Assembly (NCBI GenBank): GCA_964501335.1 | Contig: CAZCTC010000028.1 | Span: 29,125 to 93,124, forward strand | Length of the DNA: 64,000 nt | Direction of reading: 5' to 3' | Origin: CAZCTC01 sp964501335 | GTDB lineage: Bacteria > Chloroflexota > Anaerolineae > B4-G1 > SLSP01 | Shown: one piece after another, positions 1-6,651 of the stretch | Numbering within the stretch: position 1 is the first letter of the stretch | How the letters are laid out: the number at the start of each line of letters is the position of its first letter | The notes under the pieces: model-generated | What the model saw: the letters and a program-made list of their open reading frames with translations, nothing else | What the model was told of the DNA's origin: nothing | Databases searched by the model: none | Program-made: the position numbers and the translations under genes

Positions 1-1
1 C

Positions 2-1336
2 GCCTATCTGCGGCGGGCCGGGGAAGCGGCTCAGGCCAGTTATGCCAACGATGTGGCCCTGGTCTATTATGAGCAGTTGTTGCCGTTGTTGAATGAGCCC
101 GTTGCGCAGATCGAGATGCTGCTCAAGCTGGGCGACGTGTTGGAGCTGGCGGGACAGCTGGAGCGGGCTTTGAGCCGTTATCAACAGGCGCTGTCGCTGG
201 CTGAAGAGATCCGAGACGGGGCGGCGCAGGCGCGTTGTCAGAATGCCCTGGGCGAATTTATGGAAAAGCGCGGCGAGTACGATGTCGCGCATCTCTGGCT
301 GGAGCAGGCCCGGGAGAGTTGGCGGGCTTTGGGAAACGATGAGGCCGAGATCCGGGTGTTGGTTGAAATGGGGTGGGTCCATTACCGAAAAGGTGAGAAT
401 GACGAGGCGCGGCGAGATTTGATCGCCGGATTGGCGGCGGCGCGGAAGCAGGGCAATCTGGAGACGGTGGCCCGGGCCCTCAATGGGTTGGGCGTTGTGG
501 CTTCGGATCAGGGGGAGTATTTGATCGGGACGGCTTTTCTGGAAGAGAGCCTGGACCTGAAGCGGCAGGCCGGCGATAAGCGTACCATTGCCTCCTTGTT
601 GAACAGTCTGGGAACGCTGGCCTGGAATCAGGGCGAATTTGCGGCGGCCCGGGAGCTTTACGAGGAGAGCCTGACTCATTTCCGGGAGATGGGGTACAAG
701 CGCGGTATCAGCATGCCGCTTAACAATCTGGGGTTGATCGCTTTCGATCTGGAGGATTATCCGGCGGCGAAGGCGTTGTTTGAGGAGAGCATGGCGTTGA
801 GCCGTGATTTGGGGGATAAGCATGGGGTGGCTGTGCCGTTGAACAATCTCGGCGATCTGGCCTGCGTGCAGGGGGATTATCCGGCGGCTTATGCGTTGTT
901 GCAGGAGAGTCTGGCCCTTTACCGGGAGATCGGGAATAAATCAGGGTTGGCCGGCGGGCTGAACTCGATGGGCCATGTGCATTTCGGGTTGGGGGATTAT
1001 ACGACGGCCCGTTCCAGCTATATTGAGAGTTTGACGTTGGCCCACGAGATGGGCGAGAAGTTGTTGATGGCCTTTAACTGGATCGAACTGGGTGGGTTGA
1101 CTGCGACGGTCGGCGCCGGGCGTCCGGAGATGCTGCGGCGGGCGGTTCGGCTGGCGGTGGCCGGCGAGAAGCTGCTCCAGGCGATCGAGGCGCCGATGGA
1201 TGTGACGGTGCGGCGTTTTTACGAGCGGGCGCTGAATGTGGGCCGGGAAGGGCTCAGCGTGACGGATTTCGAGACGGCGCTGGCCGCAGGGCGGGCGCTC
1301 TCTGCCGATCAGGCGATCCACGAGGCGGGGATGTAA
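2..1336 (+). CDS. TPR-repeat protein, 3' part (5' end outside window)
   Basis: The frame is open from the window edge, so the GTG at 53 is internal and this is the C-terminal part of a larger protein. The visible part is a run of about 40-residue tetratricopeptide repeats (roughly eight units) with recurring 'LNNLG' and 'GD(Y/F)..A..L..ESL' signatures. The first residues (YLRRAGEAAQASYAND) match the junction that precedes TPR arrays in large STAND-type ATPases, adenylate-cyclase-like regulators and LuxR/SARP-like regulators. The role is probably a protein-binding scaffold for signalling, but the catalytic or DNA-binding N-terminus is not visible. It ends with a short non-TPR tail at a TAA codon. 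The next feature downstream is a hairpin repeat converging on tRNA-Phe. Confidence 0.8.
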   Translation, partial: AYLRRAGEAAQASYANDVALVYYEQLLPLLNEPVAQIEMLLKLGDVLELAGQLERALSRYQQALSLAEEIRDGAAQARCQNALGEFMEKRGEYDVAHLWLEQARESWRALGNDEAEIRVLVEMGWVHYRKGENDEARRDLIAGLAAARKQGNLETVARALNGLGVVASDQGEYLIGTAFLEESLDLKRQAGDKRTIASLLNSLGTLAWNQGEFAAARELYEESLTHFREMGYKRGISMPLNNLGLIAFDLEDYPAAKALFEESMALSRDLGDKHGVAVPLNNLGDLACVQGDYPAAYALLQESLALYREIGNKSGLAGGLNSMGHVHFGLGDYTTARSSYIESLTLAHEMGEKLLMAFNWIELGGLTATVGAGRPEMLRRAVRLAVAGEKLLQAIEAPMDVTVRRFYERALNVGREGLSVTDFETALAAGRALSADQAIHEAGM

Positions 1337-1383
1337 ATGGAAGAGTGGAAAATGGAAGAATGGAAGAATGGAAGACGGAAGAG

Positions 1384-1492
1384 CATATTTTGGGCGGCTT
1401 TCTGAAGCCGCCCAAAATATGAATAAAAAACTCTCTCTGCCCGTCCAGTGCGTCGTTTCTTACGGAAAAACTGCCAGGTGCAGGACGCAAAA
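1384..1492 (+). repeat. Palindromic intergenic repeat, copy 1
   Basis: A 17-bp perfect hairpin (arms 1384-1400 and 1405-1421, loop TCTG) is followed by GAATAAAAAACTCTCTC and a block containing GTGCGTCG, TTACGGAAAAA and GCAGGACGCAAAA. This order of blocks recurs in ten other places in the window. It lies between the convergent TPR gene and tRNA-Phe. Confidence 0.8.
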
Positions 1493-1522
1493 AAGCGGAC
1501 AATCTTACGATTGTCCGCTTTT
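1491..1522 (-). terminator. Intrinsic terminator of tRNA-Phe
   Basis: A perfect 14-bp stem (1491-1504 with 1509-1522) has a 4-nt loop. On the minus strand the stem ends in a run of T residues. It starts 5 nt after the tRNA CCA end. Confidence 0.85.
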
Positions 1523-1526
1523 GTTG

Positions 1527-1603
1527 TGGTGCCGAGGGCCGGAATTGAACCGGCGACACAGGGATTTTCAGTCCCCTGCTCTACCGTACTGAGCTACCTC
1601 GGC
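1527..1603 (-). tRNA. tRNA-Phe (GAA)
   Basis: The acceptor arms GCCGAGG and CCTCGGC pair, the T-loop reads GGTTCAATTCC and the anticodon loop CTGAAAA gives anticodon GAA. The CCA end is encoded (1527-1529). A consensus promoter lies just upstream and a terminator just downstream, so it is a single-gene unit. Confidence 0.96.
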
Positions 1604-1615
1604 TCAACGGGGCTT

Positions 1616-1643
1616 ATTGTACCCGAAGGCTTTAAATTGTCAA
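1616..1643 (-). promoter_or_regulatory. Sigma70-type promoter of tRNA-Phe
   Basis: On the minus strand it reads TTGACA, 16 nt, TACAAT. The -35 box overlaps the stop codon of the flavoprotein gene at 1640. Confidence 0.75.
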
Positions 1644-3061
1644 GCCGAGAGCTTTTCGGCCAGCGCCGTTGCGACACGTCGGGCGTCGGCGATGGCCGGG
1701 GCCAGCAGGTCGGGCCCGCGGACGGCATCGCCGGCGGCGAGGACATCCGGCAGGGTAGTGCGTCCCGTGGTCTGGTGATCTACGATGATCAATCCCTTGC
1801 TGTGGGTTTTCAATTCTTCAATTTTGGACAGGAAGGCCGGATCGGGGCTGTAGCCCAGCGCCAGGACTACTGCATCGGCGGGGACGTGGAACTCGCTGTC
1901 CGGGATAGGGGTGGGATGCCGCCGACCGTCGGGGTCCGGGTCACCGAGGGCGATCTTTTGATAGATCACGCCGGTCAGCCGTCCGGATTCATCGACCGTG
2001 AAGTTTACCGGGGTGGTGAGCCAGACGAATTGGGCACCTTCTTCCCGGGCATAGGTGTAGTCTTCATGGTGGGCCGGCATTTCCGCCTCACTGCGGCGAT
2101 AGTAACAGGTTACTTCGGCGACGCCGGGCAGGCGCACGGCCGTGCGAAGGCAATCCATGGCCGTATCTCCGCCGCCCAGCACATGGACGCGGGCGCCCGG
2201 TTGGAAAGGGCTCTGCCATTCCTCCGGCAGCAGGCCCGGCTCGATGTTGCCGCGGGCCAGGAATTCGGTTGCTTCGTAGACGCCGGGGGCGTTCTCATGG
2301 GGCAGGCCGGGATGTTGGACCTGACCGGCGCCGGTGCCCAGGAAGACGGCCTGATGCGCGGCGCGAAGGTCGTCCATGGAGAGATCTTTGCCGATGGTGA
2401 CGTTGCAGCGGAAGGTCACGCCCAGCTTTTCCAGCCGGCGAACCAGGGCTTGCACGGCCAGTTTTTCCAGCTTGAAATTGGGGATGCCGTACATCAACAG
2501 GCCGCCGGGGTAGGGCTGGCGTTCGTAGATCGTGACCGGGTAGCCGTGGCGGGCCAGCGTTTCGGCCGCGGAGAGTCCTGCGGGGCCGGAGCCTACCACG
2601 GCGATGGAGGTTTCATGGACAGGGGGAACGGTGTCGGTGGGCGTTTCGGCGGCGCGCAGGGCGTCCCCGGCGAAGGCTTCCAGGTGGCGCAGGGCCAGAG
2701 CGCGGCCGCCGGGATTCTGGACACAGGCCTGTTCGCAAAGTTGATGGGGACAGGTGCGCCCGCAGATTTCAGGAGCAAGGTTGGTGCGGGCATAGATCTG
2801 ACCGGCACCGACGAAATCACCGGCTTCGATTAACCCGAGGGCTTCGGGGATGGCGTTGTGCATGGGGCAGGCTGCCTGACAGGGGGCTGTCGGACAGTGA
2901 AGGCAGCGCGCCGCTTCGGTTTGGGCTTCGAGGGGGGTGTAGGGGATGCGGATTTCAGCGAAGTCGCCGCGCCTTTCTGCGGGGGATCGGAGCGGCACCG
3001 GGACAGGGGAGAGCTTGAGCCGGGCCTTACGGTCGATTCCCGTGGGCAAAGGGTTGGTCAT
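1640..3061 (-). CDS. gltD: GltD-like NAD(P)H-dependent Fe-S flavoprotein (glutamate synthase small-subunit family)
   Basis: This is a 473-residue cytosolic flavoprotein of the glutamate synthase beta-subunit/NfnB/dihydropyrimidine dehydrogenase family, which moves electrons from NAD(P)H through FAD to Fe-S clusters. An N-terminal cluster domain carries Cys53, 56, 61, 65 and Cys100, 104, 109, 113. An FAD Rossmann motif GSGPAG lies at 157-162 and a nucleotide motif VLGGGDTAMD at 294-303. The start is set at 3061 because GGAGG lies 7 nt upstream; a longer frame to 3124 would run through the promoter. No glutamate synthase large subunit is present, so its partner is unknown: it may work with a remote GltB or as a stand-alone oxidoreductase. 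Confidence 0.88.
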   Translation of the reverse strand: MTNPLPTGIDRKARLKLSPVPVPLRSPAERRGDFAEIRIPYTPLEAQTEAARCLHCPTAPCQAACPMHNAIPEALGLIEAGDFVGAGQIYARTNLAPEICGRTCPHQLCEQACVQNPGGRALALRHLEAFAGDALRAAETPTDTVPPVHETSIAVVGSGPAGLSAAETLARHGYPVTIYERQPYPGGLLMYGIPNFKLEKLAVQALVRRLEKLGVTFRCNVTIGKDLSMDDLRAAHQAVFLGTGAGQVQHPGLPHENAPGVYEATEFLARGNIEPGLLPEEWQSPFQPGARVHVLGGGDTAMDCLRTAVRLPGVAEVTCYYRRSEAEMPAHHEDYTYAREEGAQFVWLTTPVNFTVDESGRLTGVIYQKIALGDPDPDGRRHPTPIPDSEFHVPADAVVLALGYSPDPAFLSKIEELKTHSKGLIIVDHQTTGRTTLPDVLAAGDAVRGPDLLAPAIADARRVATALAEKLSA

Positions 3062-3096
3062 GCTTAACCTCCAATTGTAAGCAGGTAGAAAACGGC

Positions 3097-3124
3097 AGTA
3101 TAAAGGTTTTTTGGGGGCTTGCAA
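3097..3124 (-). promoter_or_regulatory. Promoter of the GltD-like gene
   Basis: On the minus strand it reads TTGCAA, 16 nt, TATACT, predicting a leader of about 30 nt. It shows the gene is transcribed apart from the signal peptidase operon upstream. Confidence 0.65.
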
Positions 3125-3148
3125 GTGGTTTGGAGATTCTTTTTTAAT

Positions 3149-3181
3149 AATTTCGCGCGCCCCGTAGGGGCGCGCGAAATT
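3149..3181. terminator. GC-rich hairpin after the lepB-deoC operon
   Basis: A perfect 15-bp stem (3149-3163 with 3167-3181) has a 3-nt loop and AATTT/AAATT ends. It sits after the zinc-ribbon gene. No strong T-tract follows on the minus strand, so termination is inferred from structure and position. Confidence 0.6.
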
Positions 3182-3204
3182 GTATTAGATCAGTTGCCGG
3201 GGCG

Positions 3205-3477
3205 TTAAGACGACCAGCGACGGGGGCCGCGTTCGTCAGGGCCTTCGGTCTTGGGTGCACGTACCTGGCGCGGTTGTTCCAGCGCTTCCTCATCCGGGCC
3301 GAGCAGCATTTCCACATTGGAAAGGGCGGTGCGGTCATAGCGGGTATAGCCGCAGACATCGCAGCGCCAGCTGGCAAAGTTCGGCATCGTCAATAAGAAC
3401 GGTCCCCATTGGCGGATGAAGGTGCTTTTGATGGGGTGCAGGTGCCCGAAATTACAGCGGGGGCAGGAATATTTCAT
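3205..3477 (-). CDS. Small zinc-ribbon protein
   Basis: This 90-residue protein has two cysteine pairs (CPRC near residue 5 and CDVCG near 40), a zinc-ribbon arrangement like YgiT-type and rubredoxin-like ribbons. The acidic/basic C-terminal tail is probably disordered. Its ATG overlaps the TGA of deoC by 4 nt, so it is translationally coupled as the last gene of the lepB-deoC operon. No toxin partner (MqsR-like) is adjacent, which argues against a YgiT antitoxin role. The function is unknown. Confidence 0.72.
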   Translation of the reverse strand: MKYSCPRCNFGHLHPIKSTFIRQWGPFLLTMPNFASWRCDVCGYTRYDRTALSNVEMLLGPDEEALEQPRQVRAPKTEGPDERGPRRWSS

Positions 3478-4151
3478 GCGGTGGCTTCCTCTACAATACT
3501 GATGCTGGCACTGGCGCCGATGCGGCTGGCGCCGGCTTCGATCATGGCGATAGTCTGGGCGTAGGTGCGGACGCCGCCCGAGGCTTTGACGCCCAATTCC
3601 GGCCCGACGGTTTTGCGCATCAAGGCGATATCTTCGGCCGTGGCACCGCTTTTGGAAAAGCCGGTGGAGGTTTTGACGAAATCGGCTCCGGCGGCTTTGG
3701 AGAGTTCACAGGCGCGGATTTTTTCTTCGTCGGTCAGCAAGGCCGTTTCCAGGATTACTTTGAGGATGGCTCCCTGGGCGTGGCAGACGGCGGCCAGGGC
3801 GGCAATGTCGCTTTTCACGGCGTCGTTCTGTCCGGCTTTCAGCATCCCTATCGAGAGCACCATGTCGACTTCCTGCGCGCCCTGAGCCAGAGTCAGTTCG
3901 GTTTCACAGACCTTGGCGGCGGTGGAGGTGGCTCCCAGGGGAAACCCGACGACCGTACAGACCAGGACATCGCTGCCGCGCAGTTCTTGAGCTACCAGGG
4001 GGACATAGATGGGATTGACGCAGACGGAGGCGAAGTGATATTCCAACGCTTCCCGGCAGATTTTGCGGACCTCATCCGGAGTGGCTTCCGGTTTGAGGAT
4101 CGTGTGATCGATCATCCGCGCCAGTTTAGTTTTGTTGATTGCTTGTTGCAT
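3474..4151 (-). CDS. deoC: Deoxyribose-phosphate aldolase
   Basis: This cytosolic class I aldolase cleaves 2-deoxyribose-5-phosphate to glyceraldehyde-3-phosphate and acetaldehyde in deoxynucleoside salvage. The 225 residues match the family length. The Schiff-base lysine is K160 in DFVKTSTGFS, with supporting D96 (EVDMVLS) and K189 (GVKASGG). The ATG at 4151 has AGAGG just upstream and overlaps the end of the preceding signal peptidase gene by 26 nt. No other nucleoside catabolism genes are nearby, so its place in a signal peptidase operon is unexplained. Confidence 0.94.
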   Translation of the reverse strand: MQQAINKTKLARMIDHTILKPEATPDEVRKICREALEYHFASVCVNPIYVPLVAQELRGSDVLVCTVVGFPLGATSTAAKVCETELTLAQGAQEVDMVLSIGMLKAGQNDAVKSDIAALAAVCHAQGAILKVILETALLTDEEKIRACELSKAAGADFVKTSTGFSKSGATAEDIALMRKTVGPELGVKASGGVRTYAQTIAMIEAGASRIGASASISIVEEATA

Positions 4152-4833
4152 TGTTTTCCTCTAGTTCGGGATAGGTGTAGTGTTGTAAAGGGCCCAGTTT
4201 TTCAAAGGGCCAGTAGCGAAAGATCGCTTTGCCGAGAATGTTGGCGCGGGGCAACATTCCCCAGTGATGGGAATCGCTGGAATTGTTGCGATTGTCGCCC
4301 AGGACGAAAAATTCATCCGGGCCGACGATCCAGTTTCCAATGTAAGTGGGCGGCCCGCTGATGTAAGGTTCATTGAGGGGGATGTTGTTGACCCAAACCC
4401 GGCCGTCATGGATATCGATATGGTCACCGGGCAATCCGATTACCCGTTTGATGTAAGGGATGGTGCTCTGGTGGTTCGGCGGATCCAGTACGATGATGTC
4501 GCCGCGCTGGGGGCCGTGGAAGAGATAGCTGATTTTGCTGGCGAGCAGATACTGGCCTTCGTGCAGCGTCGGTTCCATGCTGACGGATTGGACCTGATAG
4601 CGCCCTGTGACCATATTGATCAGCAGGGTGAGGGCCAGGGCCGGCAACAGGACTTCCAATACTTCGCGCAGGAAGATTTTCAGACCCGAAAAGAAGCTGT
4701 TTTCAGGCGTTTCGGTCGGGCTTTCTTGAACTTCGCTCTCTTCGTCCGGGAAACTGGTGGGTGTCAGTTCGAATTCTTCTTCGGGCAGTGGTTCGATAAC
4801 CAGAGGTTCCTGTGTTTCAGGCGGTAATTCCAT
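4126..4833 (-). CDS. lepB: Signal peptidase I, paralogue 1
   Basis: This type I signal peptidase would remove signal peptides from exported proteins on the outer face of the membrane. An acidic, Pro/Glu-rich cytoplasmic N-terminus of about 50 residues leads to one membrane segment (about 57-75). The catalytic domain has Ser85 in SVSMEP, Lys129 in YIKRVIGLPGD and the GDNRNNSSDSHHWG box. The start at 4833 (235 residues) overlaps the previous stop by one base (TAATG) and has GGAG upstream. It is the third of three adjacent paralogues. All three keep the Ser-Lys dyad but differ in N-terminal length and in the residues around the catalytic serine. Confidence 0.93.
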   Translation of the reverse strand: MELPPETQEPLVIEPLPEEEFELTPTSFPDEESEVQESPTETPENSFFSGLKIFLREVLEVLLPALALTLLINMVTGRYQVQSVSMEPTLHEGQYLLASKISYLFHGPQRGDIIVLDPPNHQSTIPYIKRVIGLPGDHIDIHDGRVWVNNIPLNEPYISGPPTYIGNWIVGPDEFFVLGDNRNNSSDSHHWGMLPRANILGKAIFRYWPFEKLGPLQHYTYPELEENNATSNQQN

Positions 4834-5564
4834 TATGGATTGTTCTCCAATTCCGAATAAGTATAGTGCGGAAATGGGCCGAACTTTGCGAGGGGCCAAT
4901 ATCGAAAGATAGCTTTGGCCAGGATTTGTTCGCGTGAAAGCATGCCCCAGATATGGGAATCGCTCGAGTTGGTCCGATTGTCGCCTAAGACAAAGTAGTC
5001 ATCCGGCCCCAGAATCCATTGATTGGAATAGTTGGGTGGGGCGTTGATATAAGGTTCATGGATGATCGAGCCGTTCACCCGTACCAGTCCATTGCTGACT
5101 TCAATGGTGTCGCCGGGGAGGCCGATCAGCCGTTTGACAAAGGGGGTTTCTCCTTCGGCCGGCGGTGGCTGTACGACGACGATGTCGCCCCGTTGGGGAT
5201 CGTCGAGCCAATAGGTAATTTTGCTGGCGATAATCCATTCTCCTTCATGGAGATTGGGTTGCATGCTGACGGAGAGCACGATGTAACGGCCGGTGGTGGT
5301 ATTGATGATCAAAAAGACCAACAGGCCGGTGATGAGCATTCCCAGCAGTTCCCTCAGCCAGGCAAAGGGCGGTTCTTTCGATAAGGGGTCCGGCGGAGGG
5401 GCCGGTTTTTCCGCCGGAATCTCTGGATTTTCCATAATTCCGAGGTCAGGCTGTTCGCCGAGTGGAATTTCTGTTTCCAGACAGGGCTCCTGATTTTCTG
5501 CGGCGGGTTGTTCGGGGCTGGAAAGGGTGGTTTCCAGCGGATTTTCCGGATCTGTAATTGTCAC
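4833..5564 (-). CDS. lepB: Signal peptidase I, paralogue 2
   Basis: This 243-residue type I signal peptidase has a GTG start that overlaps the preceding TGA by 4 nt and GGAGG upstream. A long Pro/Glu-rich cytoplasmic N-terminus (about 65 residues) precedes one membrane segment (about 72-90). The catalytic Ser100 lies in SVSMQP, where the usual Glu after Met is Gln, and Lys144 lies in FVKRLIGLPGD. The GDNRTNSSDSHIWG box is intact. It is probably active. The changed SMQP motif and the distinct N-terminus suggest a different substrate range or partner from its neighbours. Confidence 0.92.
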   Translation of the reverse strand: MTITDPENPLETTLSSPEQPAAENQEPCLETEIPLGEQPDLGIMENPEIPAEKPAPPPDPLSKEPPFAWLRELLGMLITGLLVFLIINTTTGRYIVLSVSMQPNLHEGEWIIASKITYWLDDPQRGDIVVVQPPPAEGETPFVKRLIGLPGDTIEVSNGLVRVNGSIIHEPYINAPPNYSNQWILGPDDYFVLGDNRTNSSDSHIWGMLSREQILAKAIFRYWPLAKFGPFPHYTYSELENNP

Positions 5565-6181
5565 TGGATGGCCTCCAGTTCCTGATAGGTGTAGTGGGGG
5601 ATCGCTCCCCAGTATTTAGGCGGCCAGTTGCAGAAGATGGCTTTGCCCAGAATTTGATTGCGCGGCAACAGTCCCCAGGAGTGCGAATCGCGGGAATTGG
5701 TCCGGTTGTCGCCCAGGACAAAATATTGATCGGCGCCCAGGACCCAGGTGCCTTCGTAATTGGGTGGACTTTTGATGTAAGGTTCGTCCAGGGCGATGCC
5801 GTTGATCCAGACCCGTTGATTGTAGATTTCTACCCGATCTCCGGGCAGGCCGATGACTCGTTTCACGTAAGGGATGGGGCCGAGATCTGCCGGGGGTTGG
5901 AGCACAATGACATCACCGCGTTCTGGAGGATGCAGCCAGTAGGTGACTTTGCTGGCGATCAAATATTGTTGGTCGTGCAGGCTGGGTTCCATACTCTGGC
6001 CGTAGACCTGATAGCGGCCCAGGGCCTGAGTGGCGACGAAGAGGATCAGCACGATCAGGATCAAGGTTTCGAGTAGTTCTTGAAACCAGGATCGAATGCC
6101 GAAAGAGCGGCCCAGTGCCGATTCCAATCCTTCGCTTGGGGCCAATCCTTGCAAATTATCAGCCAATTTTATTTCCTCCAT
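5561..6181 (-). CDS. lepB: Signal peptidase I, paralogue 3 (first gene of operon)
   Basis: This 206-residue signal peptidase I has a short N-terminus, a membrane segment at about 38-55, catalytic Ser63 in GQSMEPSL, Lys107 in YVKRVIGLPGD and GDNRTNSRDSHSWG. The start is uncertain. The ATG at 6181 has no Shine-Dalgarno and would give a leader of only about 10 nt. A TTG at 6166 lies 7 nt after GGAGG and gives a protein five residues shorter. It heads the operon lepB-lepB-lepB-deoC-zinc ribbon, in which every junction overlaps. Confidence 0.92.
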   Translation of the reverse strand: MEEIKLADNLQGLAPSEGLESALGRSFGIRSWFQELLETLILIVLILFVATQALGRYQVYGQSMEPSLHDQQYLIASKVTYWLHPPERGDVIVLQPPADLGPIPYVKRVIGLPGDRVEIYNQRVWINGIALDEPYIKSPPNYEGTWVLGADQYFVLGDNRTNSRDSHSWGLLPRNQILGKAIFCNWPPKYWGAIPHYTYQELEAIQ

Positions 6182-6197
6182 TGCGTGTCAAGCGGCC

Positions 6198-6225
6198 ATT
6201 ATAGTCCACCTTTGCGCGGGCGCAA
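6198..6225 (-). promoter_or_regulatory. Promoter of the triple lepB operon
   Basis: On the minus strand it reads TTGCGC, 16 nt, TATAAT. The expected transcript start is near 6190, only about 10 nt before the first ATG. Confidence 0.65.
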
Positions 6226-6254
6226 CCCCGAAAAGTTTGGAGTTGTGGGGAGGG

Positions 6255-6376
6255 GATTTTTTGCGTCCCGCAAAGGTTTTTTTCGGGTAAGGTGCGACGC
6301 GCCAGATGGGGGAGAGAGTTTTTTTGTTTATGTTTTCGCGGGCTTTCTGAAGCCCGCGAAAACATAGGCTTTTTTT
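6255..6376 (-). repeat. Palindromic intergenic repeat, copy 2
   Basis: It is read on the minus strand. A 17-bp perfect hairpin (6329-6345 with 6350-6366) is followed by AAACAAAAAAACTCTCTC, GGCGCGTCGCACCTTACCCG and CCTTTGCGGGACGCAAAA. It lies between divergent genes. The loop reads CAGA in tail orientation, opposite to copies 1 and 3. Confidence 0.85.
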
Positions 6377-6426
6377 GCTTTTCCGGGTTAACTGCACAGG
6401 TCGAAAAGTTTGGAGTTGTGGGGAGG

Positions 6427-6553
6427 GGATTTTTTGCGTCCCGCAAAGGTTTTTTTCGGGTAAGGTGCGACGCGCGGGATGGGAGGGAGAGAGTTATTTT
6501 TTATTCATATTTTCGGCGGCTTCAGAAAGCCGCCGAAAATATGGGCGTTTTCC
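6427..6553 (-). repeat. Palindromic intergenic repeat, copy 3
   Basis: This is the second unit of the tandem pair. A perfect 17-bp stem (6506-6522 with 6527-6543) has core CGGCGGC, against CGCGGGC in copy 2, while the tail blocks are almost identical. A lone -10-like TATACT follows near 6615 in front of the ABC genes, with no clear -35. Confidence 0.85.
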
Positions 6554-6651
6554 AGACTAACCGGGCAGGTTGAAAGTTTGGAGTTGTGGGGGGATTTAGC
6601 TTTTTAAACTATGATATACTTAGCCTTGTTAACTAATTTGGAGGTTGAATT

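Larger units (their letters stand above)
6230..6591. repeat. 173-bp tandem duplication containing two palindromic repeats
   Basis: The motif GAAAAGTTTGGAGTTGTGG starts at 6230 and again at 6403, and begins a third time (one A shorter) at 6572. This gives two full units and a stub. Each unit contains one copy of the palindromic element. The hairpin stems of the two units differ although the flanks are nearly identical. The array fills most of the 470-bp gap between lepB (-) and the ABC exporter (+). Confidence 0.85.

Noticed and set aside
1368..1592. Open frame with an 'NINKKLSLP'-like peptide that recurs at other repeat sites
   Set aside because: The peptide is just the translation of the conserved ACAAAAAACTCTCTC tail of the palindromic repeats; there is no start site with ribosome-binding sequence and the frame runs into tRNA-Phe.
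3205..3477. YgiT-type antitoxin of a toxin-antitoxin pair
   Set aside because: No MqsR-like toxin gene is adjacent and the gene is coupled to deoC.
6188..6446. Overlapping open frames in the tandem repeat
   Set aside because: They follow the repeat units on both strands and have no coding signature or ribosome-binding site.
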